A DNA stretch of 64,000 nucleotides from Bacteroidia bacterium (GTDB taxonomy: Bacteria; Bacteroidota; Bacteroidia; AKYH767-A; OLB10). Location of the stretch: contig JAEUTH010000040.1 of assembly GCA_016788165.1 (NCBI GenBank), positions 1 to 64,000 on the forward strand, read 5' to 3'. Position numbers and translations under genes: made by a program. Shown here piece by piece: positions 1 through 9,737 of this stretch. Position 1 is the stretch's first letter; each line of letters begins with the position of its first letter. The notes below the pieces were generated by a model. It was not told where the DNA came from, made no database searches, and worked only from the letters and a program-made list of their open reading frames with translations.

Positions 1-1186
1 CCGGGCAAGGGCCCTAACTCGTACAGGGGTGTATGGGGCAATGCAAAATTTGGATTATTGGGCAATGAAATGCTTTTGGCCACAGCCATGCAGGCAAGGC
101 CTGCACTATCGGGGTAATGTATTACATTTAAAAAAGTATCAACAAAAAAACTTACTCCATAAATTTTACCATCGGGGGCAGCCTGCATTAAAAACCAGGA
201 TTTACGGTTTGTGTAAAAACTTATAGTATCTAATGTATCTACTACAATGGCGCTTGCTTGTATATTTGGTGCGGTTAAATCAAATTGATGCAACTCATCC
301 AAAACGCCTGCATATAAAAACCGGCCATTGGGCGAAATTTCGCAACTGCCGGAATATGGATTGTGCACATAATTATTGATGGTTATTAACTGCTGGTTGG
401 AAAACAAGCCCGTACACCTGTCGAAATTAAAAACATCCATATACCGGGTGGTTGGATAAACCCATTAGCCTATAAAACCCACAACTTTTTGCGTAAGCGG
501 GCTGTACCGCCAACTCCAGTAGGGAGTACAACGGGCTGTACCGTAGTATTGTGCCGTAGGTCCGGTAATTCCATTGGGTGTTAATAAAAAGCGTTGAAAC
601 AAGTTCATATTAAAGCGGTGTACAATAATCCACCAATCGCGGCCATTGCCATGTTTTACAGCCAATAACCCCATATTAAAATCAGCATTCAACAATACAT
701 TGTGCTTGGATATAATAGCGCCTTGCCCATTATTTGCATTATTATCAATAATACTGTACCGCAATTGCAACAGCGCACTTGCCAAAGGTATTATAGGGCA
801 GGTAGTATAAGTAGAATCAATGGCTTGTTGTATAATGTAGGTTTTGCTGGTATCGCCCGGATGGGGTAAAAAGGTAATGGCATCAACATAATATTTCACA
901 TAATTTGGATTGCCTGTAAAAACATCGCCATCAATTATTTTTTGATGCTGCCTGTTATATATGGCAAGGCCATTGGTATAAAAACGCAAACTACTATCGG
1001 CACTGCCTATGCCTGCACTGGCAAAAGCAAAGTTAGGTGCAGGGCTACAGGATGATACGTTTAATGTGCCTCCGCTAAAATCTAAAAAATTATTTGAAAT
1101 ACCGGCACCAAATACCCATTGTTTGGGTGTATGCTGTGCATGGGCAAGGCCGGCCAAAACAAAGCCATTAAGATAAATGATTTCAT
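1..1186 (-). pseudogene. Broken secreted T9SS-type repeat/propeller protein, running off the left edge
   Basis: A coding frame on the minus strand reads from about 1160 down to position 3 and leaves the window. It resembles large Bacteroidota surface proteins with motifs such as DVFNFDRCTG and PNFALPHTPLYELGPLP. Two lesions are visible. The natural ATG at 1186-1184 opens a good signal peptide (MKSFILMALFW) but is one base out of frame with the mature part (LAGLAHAQHTPKQW), so one base is missing near 1158-1166. An in-frame TAA at 465-467 interrupts the protein, and the same frame then continues for at least 150 codons with family-like sequence. Translation could begin only at a TTG at 1157, without a proper signal peptide. 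I infer a decayed gene. Sequencing error is the alternative, but single-exon neighbours are intact. Confidence 0.7.
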
Positions 1187-1507
1187 GGCTTTGCGTTTTA
1201 GTTTTTAATTATTTGTAAGCGCTCACTGTACATGCAGCCATCAGTATTAAAATAAGTAAAATTTTACTTGCACAACTGCTAATTTTTGTTGTGTGTGTGT
1301 GTGTCTGTGATTTTTTAATAAAGGACAAATATTTCATAATAGATAAAATTAAAGGGTTAAGAGAAACTTGCTTTTAATGGTGGTAAAGATAAAAAGGAGT
1401 TGAGTGTTGAAAGTTGAAAGGTGAAAGTGGATAAGTCGTCTGCTAACAGCTAATGGTTAACCACTAACAAAAAAAGCTAACTTAAACGAAAGGCGCTTGA
1501 ATATGCG
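1187..1507. other. Gene-free stretch with a short TG repeat
   Basis: This 320-bp AT-rich interval holds no convincing ORF or RNA gene. A (GT)n tract lies at about 1288-1306 (GTTGTGTGTGTGTGTGTCTG). It is upstream of the broken T9SS gene and downstream of recX, so it could lie in the 5' region of the former. No promoter was recognised with confidence. Confidence 0.5.
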
Positions 1508-1972
1508 TTAGTCATCAAATTTTAAAAAGCATTGCCAAACCAAGTCTGGTTCGAAGCCTTTTGCAATAAATGCATGTGCGGTTTTTTGTTTATCAAATGT
1601 GGTGCTTCCGGTTTTGTCTAATGCTTTTTGCAAAAGCTGTTTCAGTGTAGCCTCATAATTTTCGATGCTATTTAAAGCCTGATTGATACAGTGTGCCGAA
1701 ACCTGCTTTTGTTTAAGCATCATTTTTATTTTCACTTTGCCCCAGTGTTTTATCCTGAATTTGCCACCGGCATAGGTTATGGCAAATCTTAATTCGTTTA
1801 AAAAGTCGTCCTTAACCAATTTGGCAATTATAGTTTCAGCATCGGTTGCAGGTACCTTTAAGGCATATAGTTTTTGACGTACTTCGTATTGACTACGTTC
1901 CTGGTAGGCACAATAGGCAGCGGCTTTTTTATACCACATATCATCTATATAGCCCAGGGTATCGTCAATCAT
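1508..1972 (-). CDS. recX: Regulatory protein RecX
   Basis: A 154-residue RecX-family protein. RecX binds RecA filaments and tempers recombination and SOS induction in the cytoplasm. The recognisable core is the three-helix repeat beginning AAAYCAYQERSQYEVRQKL, followed by AETIIAKLVKDDFLNELRFA, the Y-x-GGKFRIKHWGKVKIKMML block, and the C-terminal AFIAKGFEPDLVWQCF. Length is normal. The first Met is at 1972; a second candidate Met lies 11 codons later (MWYKKAAAYC). It follows the glycine C-acetyltransferase gene on the same strand after 16 bases, so the two are probably co-transcribed, although no functional link is obvious. Confidence 0.85.
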   Translation of the reverse strand: MIDDTLGYIDDMWYKKAAAYCAYQERSQYEVRQKLYALKVPATDAETIIAKLVKDDFLNELRFAITYAGGKFRIKHWGKVKIKMMLKQKQVSAHCINQALNSIENYEATLKQLLQKALDKTGSTTFDKQKTAHAFIAKGFEPDLVWQCFLKFDD

Positions 1973-1988
1973 AATATTGCAAGGCTTG

Positions 1989-3176
1989 TTATTTGATAAC
2001 GCCTAACTGTTTGCCCACTTTGGTAAATGCAGCTACACAGGTTTGCAAATGCTGCATGGTGTGGCCGGCACTAATTTGTACCCGTATGCGTGCATTGCCT
2101 TTTGCAACAACTGGATAAAAGAAACCGGTAACATAAATGCCCTCGTCTAACAACTGGGCTGCAAATTGTTGTGCCAGAGGCGCTTCGTATAACATAATTG
2201 GTACTATGGGATGTATGCCCGGTTTAATATCAAAACCTGCATCGGTCATGGCTTGCCTGAAGTATTGCGTATTGCTCCAAAGGGCATCGCGTAAGCCTGT
2301 GGTTTCGCTGAGCATATCAAGTACAGCCATTGAAGCACCAACAATGGATGGCGCCAATGAATTTGAAAACAAGTAGGGTCGCGAGCGTTGACGCAGTATT
2401 TCAATAATTTCTTTTTTGCCCGAAGTAAAACCACCTAAGGCACCACCTAATGCTTTACCAAAAGTGCCGGTTATAATATCAATTCGGCCCATTACATTTT
2501 TATGCTCATGCGTACCACGACCTGTTTTACCCATAAAACCACTGGCATGACATTCATCAATCATAACCAATGCGCGGTATTTATCGGCCAGGTCGCAAAT
2601 CTTATCTAACTGTGCAATGGTACCATCCATGCTAAATACACCATCGGTAACAATAATGCGATGCCTGGCTTGTTGTGTGGCTTGTAGTTGTGCTTCCAAA
2701 TCGTCCATATTATTGTGTTTGTAGCGCAGGCGTTGTGCTTTACAAAGCCTCACGCCATCAATAATACTGGCATGGTTTAACTCATCACTTATAATGGCAT
2801 CGGTTTCATTAAACAGTGGCTCGAATACGCCTCCGTTGGCATCAAAAGCTGCTGCATATAAAATGGTGTCGTCAGTACCTAAAAACTGTGCTAATTTTTG
2901 TTCTAAGTTTTTATGTATGTCTTGCGTGCCGCAAATAAAGCGCACGCTGCTCATACCAAAGCCATGCGAATCGAGTGCTGCATGCGCTGCCGCCAATACT
3001 TTAGGATGCGATGAAAGGCCTAAATAATTATTGGCACAAAAGTTTAAAACTTCTTTGCCGTTAGCGGTAATAGCAGCGCCCTGAGGTGTAGCAATAATGC
3101 GTTCTTGCTTATACAGGCCGGCTTCTTTTATAGCGGCTAATTCTTTTTCGAGTACAGGCTTTAAAGTATCGTACAT
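1989..3176 (-). CDS. kbl: Glycine C-acetyltransferase (2-amino-3-ketobutyrate CoA ligase)
   Basis: A 395-residue PLP-dependent alpha-oxoamine synthase. It interconverts 2-amino-3-oxobutyrate plus CoA with glycine plus acetyl-CoA, the second step of threonine degradation. Diagnostic stretches are [31 protein letters not shown], the ATP-independent fold core [19 protein letters not shown], and the PLP-lysine motif [11 protein letters not shown]. Length and the [10 protein letters not shown] motif favour Kbl over serine palmitoyltransferase or BioF, which share the fold. No threonine dehydrogenase gene is in the window. recX follows in the same direction. Confidence 0.88.
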   Translation of the reverse strand: MYDTLKPVLEKELAAIKEAGLYKQERIIATPQGAAITANGKEVLNFCANNYLGLSSHPKVLAAAHAALDSHGFGMSSVRFICGTQDIHKNLEQKLAQFLGTDDTILYAAAFDANGGVFEPLFNETDAIISDELNHASIIDGVRLCKAQRLRYKHNNMDDLEAQLQATQQARHRIIVTDGVFSMDGTIAQLDKICDLADKYRALVMIDECHASGFMGKTGRGTHEHKNVMGRIDIITGTFGKALGGALGGFTSGKKEIIEILRQRSRPYLFSNSLAPSIVGASMAVLDMLSETTGLRDALWSNTQYFRQAMTDAGFDIKPGIHPIVPIMLYEAPLAQQFAAQLLDEGIYVTGFFYPVVAKGNARIRVQISAGHTMQHLQTCVAAFTKVGKQLGVIK

Positions 3177-3290
3177 GGTGCAGTTTTTTTGTATGGTGTT
3201 GATGTATTATAAAACATTTTAAAATTACGAACAAAGGGTTTTTGTAACAGGAGCCGTGCAACGGATACTGCACAGCCTATATAGTAACAG

Positions 3291-4160
3291 TTACAAACCA
3301 ATAGGGTGCCAGGTGGTTTTAAATTCCTGTAAGTCTAAAATTAAATAAGGGTTTTGTGCATTTGCATCGGCATAGTTACCAAAGTAATTAGTGCTTATGC
3401 GTTTTACACTAAGGGCAGCATTGCTTTCAAGTAATGTAAGGGTATCATCAGAAGGGCCTGCGTAAACAACAGCATTAATATCCATGTGCGTAGCAAATTG
3501 TTTAATTACTTCGTCCATGGTTCCGGTAAGTATATTAACTACACCGGCAGGTACATCGGATGCATGCAGCACTTCTGTAAATGTAACAGCGGTTATCGGA
3601 AATTTTGAATGTGCCATTAATAAAACCGTATTGCCACCTGCAATTGCCGGAGCAATTAGGCTTACCAATGCCAACAAACCGGCTACAGGTGGAGCAATAA
3701 GTGCAACAATACCGGTAGGCTCGGGGTAGGTAAAGTTAAAATGAGATGATTCGACAGGATTTACCGATGAAAAAAGTTGGATGTATTTATCACACCATCC
3801 TGCATAATACACCAGCCTGTCAATTGCGGTTTCAATTTCGATGCGTGCTTGTGCCGGTTTTACACCTTCATCTGTTGATGCCTGCATAAATTGTTCGGTT
3901 CGGCCTTCCAATACTTCGGCTATGCGATATAAAATTTGCGCTTTATTGTATGCAGTTCGTTTAGCCCAAGCGGGTTGTGCTTTGCGCATGGCAATTACGG
4001 CATCGCGTACATCTTTACGCGATGCACGGCACATGTTTACGGTGTTGCCGTTTGCGGTTTTGCATTTGAAATAACGGCCGCTTTCGCTTCGTATAAATTT
4101 ACCATCAACATACATTTTATATGTTTTATTAATGGCTATGCGTTTGGTATCAACACTCAT
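3291..4160 (-). CDS. Truncated aldehyde-dehydrogenase-fold protein (ALDH16 C-terminal-domain-like)
   Basis: This 289-residue protein has the ALDH N-terminal (NAD-binding) fold: KMYVDGKFIRSESGRYF, YAGWCDKYIQLFSS, YPEPTGIVALIAPPVAGLLAL, IAGGNTVLLMAH and PAGVVNILTG. It stops before the catalytic cysteine domain, ending EFKTTWHPIGL. It starts 19 bases after the full-length ALDH gene upstream, in another frame. A full ALDH followed by a short catalytically dead ALDH is the layout of ALDH16 enzymes, which are usually one polypeptide of about 770-800 residues; 490 plus 289 gives 779. I therefore infer a split ALDH16 whose two subunits assemble together. It is not a random truncation, because its C-terminus is clean and the frame is intact. 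Confidence 0.75.
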   Translation of the reverse strand: MSVDTKRIAINKTYKMYVDGKFIRSESGRYFKCKTANGNTVNMCRASRKDVRDAVIAMRKAQPAWAKRTAYNKAQILYRIAEVLEGRTEQFMQASTDEGVKPAQARIEIETAIDRLVYYAGWCDKYIQLFSSVNPVESSHFNFTYPEPTGIVALIAPPVAGLLALVSLIAPAIAGGNTVLLMAHSKFPITAVTFTEVLHASDVPAGVVNILTGTMDEVIKQFATHMDINAVVYAGPSDDTLTLLESNAALSVKRISTNYFGNYADANAQNPYLILDLQEFKTTWHPIGL

Positions 4161-4179
4161 TGTTTACCTGCTTTTAAAA

Positions 4180-5652
4180 TTAAAGTTTAACGTAGGCATG
4201 TAATCCATGCAAGCCTCCTTCGCGTCCCATGCCACTTTCTTTATATCCACCAAATGGCGATGTAGGGTCAAATTTATTATAGGTATTTGCCCAAATTACA
4301 CCGGCTTTTAATTTGCCGGTTACCTTAAATACCTTGGCACCTTTATCAGTCCAAACACCACCACTTAAACCGTAAGGCGTGTTGTTGGCTTTTTCAATTG
4401 CTTCTTCGGGCGTTCGGAATGTTTGAATGGATAGCACCGGGCCAAAAATTTCTTCTTGTACAATACGGCTGCTTTGTGCAACATCGGTAAAAATGGTGGG
4501 CTTAATAAAATATCCTTTATTGGGAATGGTGCAATTGCTTTGATGCATATTGCCACCTTCGTTAATGCCTATGCGTAGGTAGTTTTTAATTTTGCCAAAT
4601 TGCTCTTTACTGTTTATGGCGCCTATGTCGGTGTTTTTATCCAAGGGGTCGCCAACAATAAGGGTGTCCATACGGAGTTTTAATTTTTTAAGCAAAACAT
4701 CTTTAATACCCTCTTGTACTAATAGGCGCGAGCCTGCACAACATACATGGCCTTGATTAAAAAATATGCCGTTAATAATACCTTCAACAGCTTGATCAAT
4801 AGCAGCATCTTCAAATACAATATTGGCTGCTTTGCCGCCTAATTCAAGCGTATATTTTTTACCTGTACCGGCCAGTGCTTTTTGTATGGCTTTGCCTACT
4901 TGTGTAGAACCTGTAAAAGCAACTTTGTTTATACCGGCATGATTTACCAATGCCTGGCCGGTGCTACCTGCACCGGTAATTATATTAACCACACCGGGTG
5001 GCAACTCGCATGCTTGTATAATTTCGGCAAGTTTTAAAGCCGTAAGCGAAGTTGTTTCGGCCGGCTTAAGTACAACGGTATTGCCGCATGCAAGTGCCGG
5101 GGCAATTTTCCAGGCAGCCATAAGCAATGGAAAATTCCAGGGAATTATCTGACCGGCCACACCCAAAGGTTGGGCATCGCGACCCGGAAATGCATAAGCT
5201 AATTTATCAGCCCATCCTGCATAATAAAAAAAGTGAGCCGCAGCCAACGGAATATCAACATCACGCGATTCGCGTATGGGTTTGCCGCCATCCAAGCTTT
5301 CGATAATAGCTAACTCGCGGCCACGTTCTTGTAACATCCGTGCTATACGAAATAAATATTTGCCGCGTTCGGATGGTTTCAGTTTTTGCCAACCGGTGCT
5401 GGCTTGTTGCGCTGCCTTTACCGCTTTGTCAACATCGGCCGTTTGCGCTATGGCAACGCTGGATAGTTTTTTTTCGTTTGCCGGATTTATACTATCCATG
5501 TATTGGCCTTGCGTTGGGGCTACAAACTTTCCGTTAATAAATAAATCGTATTGCGATTTAATTTCAATATGGTCGGTTGATTCGGGTGCAGGCGCATAAG
5601 TCCACCCGTGGTTAAATGCTAAGTTGATTGCTGCTGCTTTTTGCTTTGCCAT
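4180..5652 (-). CDS. NAD(P)-dependent aldehyde dehydrogenase (catalytic subunit, ALDH16 N-domain-like)
   Basis: A complete 490-residue aldehyde dehydrogenase oxidising an aldehyde to the acid. Visible elements are QIIPWNFPLLM (Asn173 of the oxyanion hole), LKPAETTSLTAL (cofactor binding), VAFTGSTQVGK, LELGGKAANIVF (general base Glu270) and GHVCCAGSRLLVQE (catalytic Cys304). The C-terminus carries SPFGGYKESGMGREGG. The substrate cannot be told from sequence. Together with the adjacent short ALDH-like gene it matches the two-domain ALDH16 family; the bacterial members, unlike human ALDH16A1, keep the catalytic Cys as here. Confidence 0.88.
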   Translation of the reverse strand: MAKQKAAAINLAFNHGWTYAPAPESTDHIEIKSQYDLFINGKFVAPTQGQYMDSINPANEKKLSSVAIAQTADVDKAVKAAQQASTGWQKLKPSERGKYLFRIARMLQERGRELAIIESLDGGKPIRESRDVDIPLAAAHFFYYAGWADKLAYAFPGRDAQPLGVAGQIIPWNFPLLMAAWKIAPALACGNTVVLKPAETTSLTALKLAEIIQACELPPGVVNIITGAGSTGQALVNHAGINKVAFTGSTQVGKAIQKALAGTGKKYTLELGGKAANIVFEDAAIDQAVEGIINGIFFNQGHVCCAGSRLLVQEGIKDVLLKKLKLRMDTLIVGDPLDKNTDIGAINSKEQFGKIKNYLRIGINEGGNMHQSNCTIPNKGYFIKPTIFTDVAQSSRIVQEEIFGPVLSIQTFRTPEEAIEKANNTPYGLSGGVWTDKGAKVFKVTGKLKAGVIWANTYNKFDPTSPFGGYKESGMGREGGLHGLHAYVKL

Positions 5653-5711
5653 ATTTTAACCGGATAAAAAAATTAATATGTAATGGGAAGTAAGTTTAAA
5701 GACACCATTGT

Positions 5712-6779
5712 TCAGGCAGTTTTTGCACTGAGTGCTTTATTGCGCATGACATTGCGTATTGCAATTGGAATAATACTTAGTATAATGGCTAATACAATTA
5801 TTATTACAAGTAAAACCAAACTACTGATGTTACGTAACGAAACAGCTAATACAACAAACAGTATATTAACGATATAAAGTATAAGCGTAGCTTGCCGATG
5901 ACTACAACCAATATCTAGCAATATGTGGTGCATGTGATTACGGTCGGGCTGAAACGGAGAACGCTTTTTTGATAACCGCCATAAAAAAATACGAATCGTA
6001 TCGAATAATGGAATAATTAAAATGCTGATTGCCATAGCCGGGCTCGACCTGAATGGAAATGAATACGGTGTGGCGTAAAAACTAAGCTGAATAAAATAAA
6101 TGGTAAGTATAGAAAGCAGCATACCTGTAAACAGGGAGCCTGTATCGCCCATAAAAATTTTAGCCGGTGAAAAATTATAAACTAAAAAACCCAACAGGGA
6201 TCCAAACAGTGAAAAAGCAACAGTGCACATAGCAAGTTCCTTATAGTTATAAAACCAAAAGCCAAAAGTAAAAGCGGCAATAGCACCAATGCCTCCGGCT
6301 AAACCATCAATACCATCAATGAGGTTAAACGAATTGGTAATACCAATTATAGTTACAATAGAAAATAAAACGCTGGCCCAATAAGGCAAAGCATAAATAC
6401 CAAAAATACCGCAAAGGCTGGTAATACGTATATCGGCAATACAGGTAATAATAAGTGTGGCCAAAAACTGCCCTGCAAATTTTTTAACCGGTGTTAGGGT
6501 AACTAAATCGTCTTTAAGGCCAATAAAAAAAATAATGAGCAATGCGGCAATAATGTACTGTATGGTGTGATTATTAAAACCAACGGTAAAACAAGCAATG
6601 GCAAACAGGGTGCCGCCAAAAATGGCCACACCACCCAAACGGGGTGTTACATTTTGATGCACCTTTCGCTCGTCAGGCTGGTCGAATAAATGTTTAATGT
6701 AGGCTACTTTAATTATGGCAGGTATGGCCCAAAATGTAATAGCAAAAGCCACTATGGAGGCAAATGTAATTTCAATCAT
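5712..6779 (-). CDS. MraY/WecA-family undecaprenyl-phosphate sugar-1-phosphate transferase
   Basis: A 355-residue polytopic membrane enzyme of glycosyltransferase family 4. It transfers a sugar-1-phosphate (probably GlcNAc-1-P) to undecaprenyl phosphate, starting O-antigen, capsule or similar glycan synthesis at the inner leaflet. Family motifs are present: DQPDERKVHQNVTPRLGG, FIGLKDDL (the DDxxD-like site), NSFNLIDGIDGLAGG, FMGDTGSLFTG and the HMHHILLDIG loop on the cytoplasmic side. About ten hydrophobic helices are visible. The HMHH-type loop places it with WecA/TagO rather than MraY. It stands alone, without a clear operon partner. Confidence 0.85.
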   Translation of the reverse strand: MIEITFASIVAFAITFWAIPAIIKVAYIKHLFDQPDERKVHQNVTPRLGGVAIFGGTLFAIACFTVGFNNHTIQYIIAALLIIFFIGLKDDLVTLTPVKKFAGQFLATLIITCIADIRITSLCGIFGIYALPYWASVLFSIVTIIGITNSFNLIDGIDGLAGGIGAIAAFTFGFWFYNYKELAMCTVAFSLFGSLLGFLVYNFSPAKIFMGDTGSLFTGMLLSILTIYFIQLSFYATPYSFPFRSSPAMAISILIIPLFDTIRIFLWRLSKKRSPFQPDRNHMHHILLDIGCSHRQATLILYIVNILFVVLAVSLRNISSLVLLVIIIVLAIILSIIPIAIRNVMRNKALSAKTA

Positions 6780-6956
6780 AGCAGACTTGTTTGATTAAGA
6801 AACACCGTTTTGTCATTGTTAATTATCGTAAAGGAACAATATTTTTTAAAACCGTAAAATGTCGAAACAGGTTGATAAATTAATATCCGTTTAATATGAA
6901 CTTATTAAGTAATGGATGTTGATGAAAACGGTTTTAAAGGTTGCATTTTTATAGTA

Positions 6957-8573
6957 TTAAAAATCAAAGTATTGATTACTGATTGTAGTACGAATGCCGG
7001 CATAAACAAAAGTGCTTTTTTGTGTAAATAAATCGTTATCAAGTGTGCGTGATGTTGCACCACACTCGAACCGCAGGTTGTATTTCGGATTTATTAAGTA
7101 AGCAATTTTAAAATCAAAATAAGTTATTGTGCTTTGCAGGCCTTGTAACATTTTGTTGCCTGTAAATTGTGCAGGTTGGGTGTACGTATCAAATATATTT
7201 TTGCCAAAGTTTATACCGGCTGTATCTAATCCGGTGGCAACATACATACCTTGTAATTGAAAAAACCAGTTTTTAAACTGATAGTTAATAAAGGTTACAC
7301 TTTCGTAAAAATTAGCTCCTTGTACATGGGCCAAAGCTTCGTTGTAATGGCCGTAATTGGTGAGCGAGCTTCTATGCTGAAATGTGTATGGCTTTACATA
7401 GTTGAACTCCGTTTGAAAGCGTAAATTTTTTATGCCAAATACATGGTAACTTTTATAACCTAATTGAAAACCAAATTTGTTGCGGTAATCGCCATCCTTA
7501 TTTTTTAATGCAGTCAGGTTAAATTCATCTAATGAAAGCTGACCGTATAAAATATTTTTTGAGTTAATTTTAAACTTGGTATTAAGGCCTAATAAAACAT
7601 TATCGGCCGAAGACATTGAAAATTCAACGGGACGCAAAAAAATAATCGGATTTAAATAATTAAAATCAATGCCCCGGCCCCTTATACTATCGCTGCGCCA
7701 TATTACAGCTTCCATAATGCCAATGCTTGCCCTGTTGCTTTTACCAATATTAAAATCGAGGTAGTGATAGGTTGCATATTTTTTCCGGAAATTAAAATCA
7801 TCGGGATCCATACCGTGTGGTGGGCCAATGCGCAAATCCTGATATGCAGTCCACATACAGGTATATTTCATTTTCCATACTTGTGTTTCGATTTTAAAAT
7901 AGGGATAATAAAAGGCATAGTCGCTAAGCAAAAGCGAACGGTAACCCTCGCCAATAAAATTTTTATCGGTGCCTAATTGAAACTTAAAATATTTTTTAGT
8001 GGCATAAGCTACATGGGCAGCAGCAAATGCAAAATCTTTACTGGAGTTAAAATTTTTGCCACGCCCCTGGCCGGGTATTACACCATTTACTTTAATTGAA
8101 CTGTCAATGTATGTAGGGTAAGCAATCTGGTTTTCGAAAAAGTAACTGTTAAATGAAAACCCTTTGCCTAAAGTGCCTCCAGCCATTACACCACGCGAAT
8201 TGGTAACATACGTTTCATTGTTTTGAAACTCATTGGTTAGCGAAAAGTTGAATAAAAAATCGGCATACAAGTACACATCATCTTTTTTGTATTGTAATAA
8301 GTGTTCGTTATGCAGCTTACGCCCCCACCATGATTGGTTAAACTTTGTTGACTTTATTGATTTTGTGTTCAATGAATCATATGGAGCAACCGTTACAATA
8401 TCGGCACTGTATAACGGTTTAAATGAAGTATGCACTGCACTGCCTACGGCATCGGTATAAGGCTCGTACCGCTGAATTATATCCTTAGATAATAAAATAT
8501 ACTCGTGTTGCGCATATACTTTGCCCAGTATTACACCGATACTTAAAACAAATACAGACCAAAGTTTACGCAT
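6957..8573 (-). CDS. RemB-like / Wzi-type outer-membrane beta-barrel protein
   Basis: About 538 residues with an N-terminal signal peptide (MRKLWSVFVLSIGVILGKVYAQ) and a final Phe typical of outer-membrane barrels. The central segment FKFQLGTDKNFIGEGYRSLLLSD resembles the gliding-motility protein RemB and the capsule-assembly Wzi family. Many alternating aromatic strands follow. A longer start at 8603 is possible, but the ATG at 8573 places the signal peptide at the N-terminus. It overlaps the stop of the upstream cysteine desulfurase by eight bases (ATGCGTAA), suggesting translational coupling. Role in gliding or capsule attachment is family inference only. Confidence 0.65.
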   Translation of the reverse strand: MRKLWSVFVLSIGVILGKVYAQHEYILLSKDIIQRYEPYTDAVGSAVHTSFKPLYSADIVTVAPYDSLNTKSIKSTKFNQSWWGRKLHNEHLLQYKKDDVYLYADFLFNFSLTNEFQNNETYVTNSRGVMAGGTLGKGFSFNSYFFENQIAYPTYIDSSIKVNGVIPGQGRGKNFNSSKDFAFAAAHVAYATKKYFKFQLGTDKNFIGEGYRSLLLSDYAFYYPYFKIETQVWKMKYTCMWTAYQDLRIGPPHGMDPDDFNFRKKYATYHYLDFNIGKSNRASIGIMEAVIWRSDSIRGRGIDFNYLNPIIFLRPVEFSMSSADNVLLGLNTKFKINSKNILYGQLSLDEFNLTALKNKDGDYRNKFGFQLGYKSYHVFGIKNLRFQTEFNYVKPYTFQHRSSLTNYGHYNEALAHVQGANFYESVTFINYQFKNWFFQLQGMYVATGLDTAGINFGKNIFDTYTQPAQFTGNKMLQGLQSTITYFDFKIAYLINPKYNLRFECGATSRTLDNDLFTQKSTFVYAGIRTTISNQYFDF

Positions 8574-9693
8574 ACATTTTTTTAATGAGACAAATAACAT
8601 CATTTAATTGTTGTATGGTAGTAGGTACACCAAAACTAAAACGCAAGGTGGTTTGCGCTAAATCAGCTGTTAACCCCATAGCCTGTAATACATGCGATGG
8701 CTGTTGTAATGCCGAAGTACATGCCGAGCCGTTAGCTACACCTATTTGTGGCAATGCCTTATAAAGTTGCGTAGCTGTTGTATCTGTAAAAGTAACGCTG
8801 CTGGTGTTAGGTAACCTGGGTACTTTGTTGCCATTAATTTGTACAGGTAATTGATGTAATGCATCTTCAAAATAATGTAACAAATGATTTAAGTGTTGCA
8901 TTTGTGCCGTTAGGTTAGTTTGTGCTAATGCTGCTGCAGCGCCCATACCAACTATACCCGGAACGTTTAATGTACCGGGTCGGATATTTTTTTCGTGGCC
9001 GCCACCAAACAATAGTGGTTTAAGGTGTACTCTCGGATTTTTTCTGCGGATGTAAAGCGCACCACAACCTTTGGGGCCATACATTTTATGAGCCGAGCAA
9101 ACTAATACATCCACTGCAAGTGTATTTACATCAACCGGTATTTTGCCAACAGCTTGTGTAGCATCCGTTACCATAAGACAGTGGTATTTGTGTACTATTT
9201 CTGCTATTTCCTTTACGGGTTGCAGCACTCCGGTTTCGTTATTGGCAAGCATCACACAAACAGCAATGGTGTTTGGTGTTATTGCTTGTGTTAGTGCATT
9301 CAAATCAAGCTGTCCGTGTGTGTTAACCGGTACAAAGGTTATGTTGGCCCCAATAGTTTCTAAATAACGGCAAGTGTCGCCTACAGCTTTATGTTCGGTT
9401 GTAACAGTTACTATATGGTTGCCCTTTGTTTTATAGGCGTGGTAGATACCTTGTAGTGCAATATTTACTGCCTCGGTGGCGCCCGATGTAAAAATAATTT
9501 CATCGGGTTGTGCACCAATAAGGGTTGCTACTTGTTGCCGTGCGTTTTCTGTGGCTTGTTTTGCATACCATCCCGCCTGATGTGTTGCACTGGATGCATT
9601 GCCAAAATTATCAGTAAAAAAGGGCAACATAGCCTGCACTACTACTTCGTTTACGGGTGTAGTTGCATTATAATCGAGGTAAATAAAAGGCAT
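8566..9693 (-). CDS. Cysteine desulfurase (class V aminotransferase, NifS/IscS-like)
   Basis: A 375-residue PLP enzyme that takes sulfur from L-cysteine as a protein persulfide for Fe-S clusters or thiolated tRNA. Landmarks are YLDYNATTPV, IIFTSGATEAVNIAL, the PLP lysine in CSAHKMYGPKGCGALY, RPGTLNVPGIVG, and the persulfide-forming Cys in ANGSACTSALQQPSH. Length fits the NifS/IscS group rather than SufS. No iscU or thiI neighbour is in the window. It is preceded 45 bases upstream by the M23 gene and overlaps the RemB-like gene. Confidence 0.85.
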   Translation of the reverse strand: MPFIYLDYNATTPVNEVVVQAMLPFFTDNFGNASSATHQAGWYAKQATENARQQVATLIGAQPDEIIFTSGATEAVNIALQGIYHAYKTKGNHIVTVTTEHKAVGDTCRYLETIGANITFVPVNTHGQLDLNALTQAITPNTIAVCVMLANNETGVLQPVKEIAEIVHKYHCLMVTDATQAVGKIPVDVNTLAVDVLVCSAHKMYGPKGCGALYIRRKNPRVHLKPLLFGGGHEKNIRPGTLNVPGIVGMGAAAALAQTNLTAQMQHLNHLLHYFEDALHQLPVQINGNKVPRLPNTSSVTFTDTTATQLYKALPQIGVANGSACTSALQQPSHVLQAMGLTADLAQTTLRFSFGVPTTIQQLNDVICLIKKMYA

Positions 9694-9737
9694 GCTATAA
9701 ATAGTTTTTTACAACAATGCAAAGCAACTATTTAGTT

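Noticed and set aside
1288-1306. GT repeat as a phase-variation switch
   Set aside because: It lies outside any coding frame and the adjacent gene is already broken by other lesions, so no switching model can be supported.
9695-9737. AAATAGTT...AACTATTT inverted repeat between cysteine desulfurase and M23 genes
   Set aside because: A long loop, weak AT stem and no T tract; neither a terminator nor an operator can be supported.
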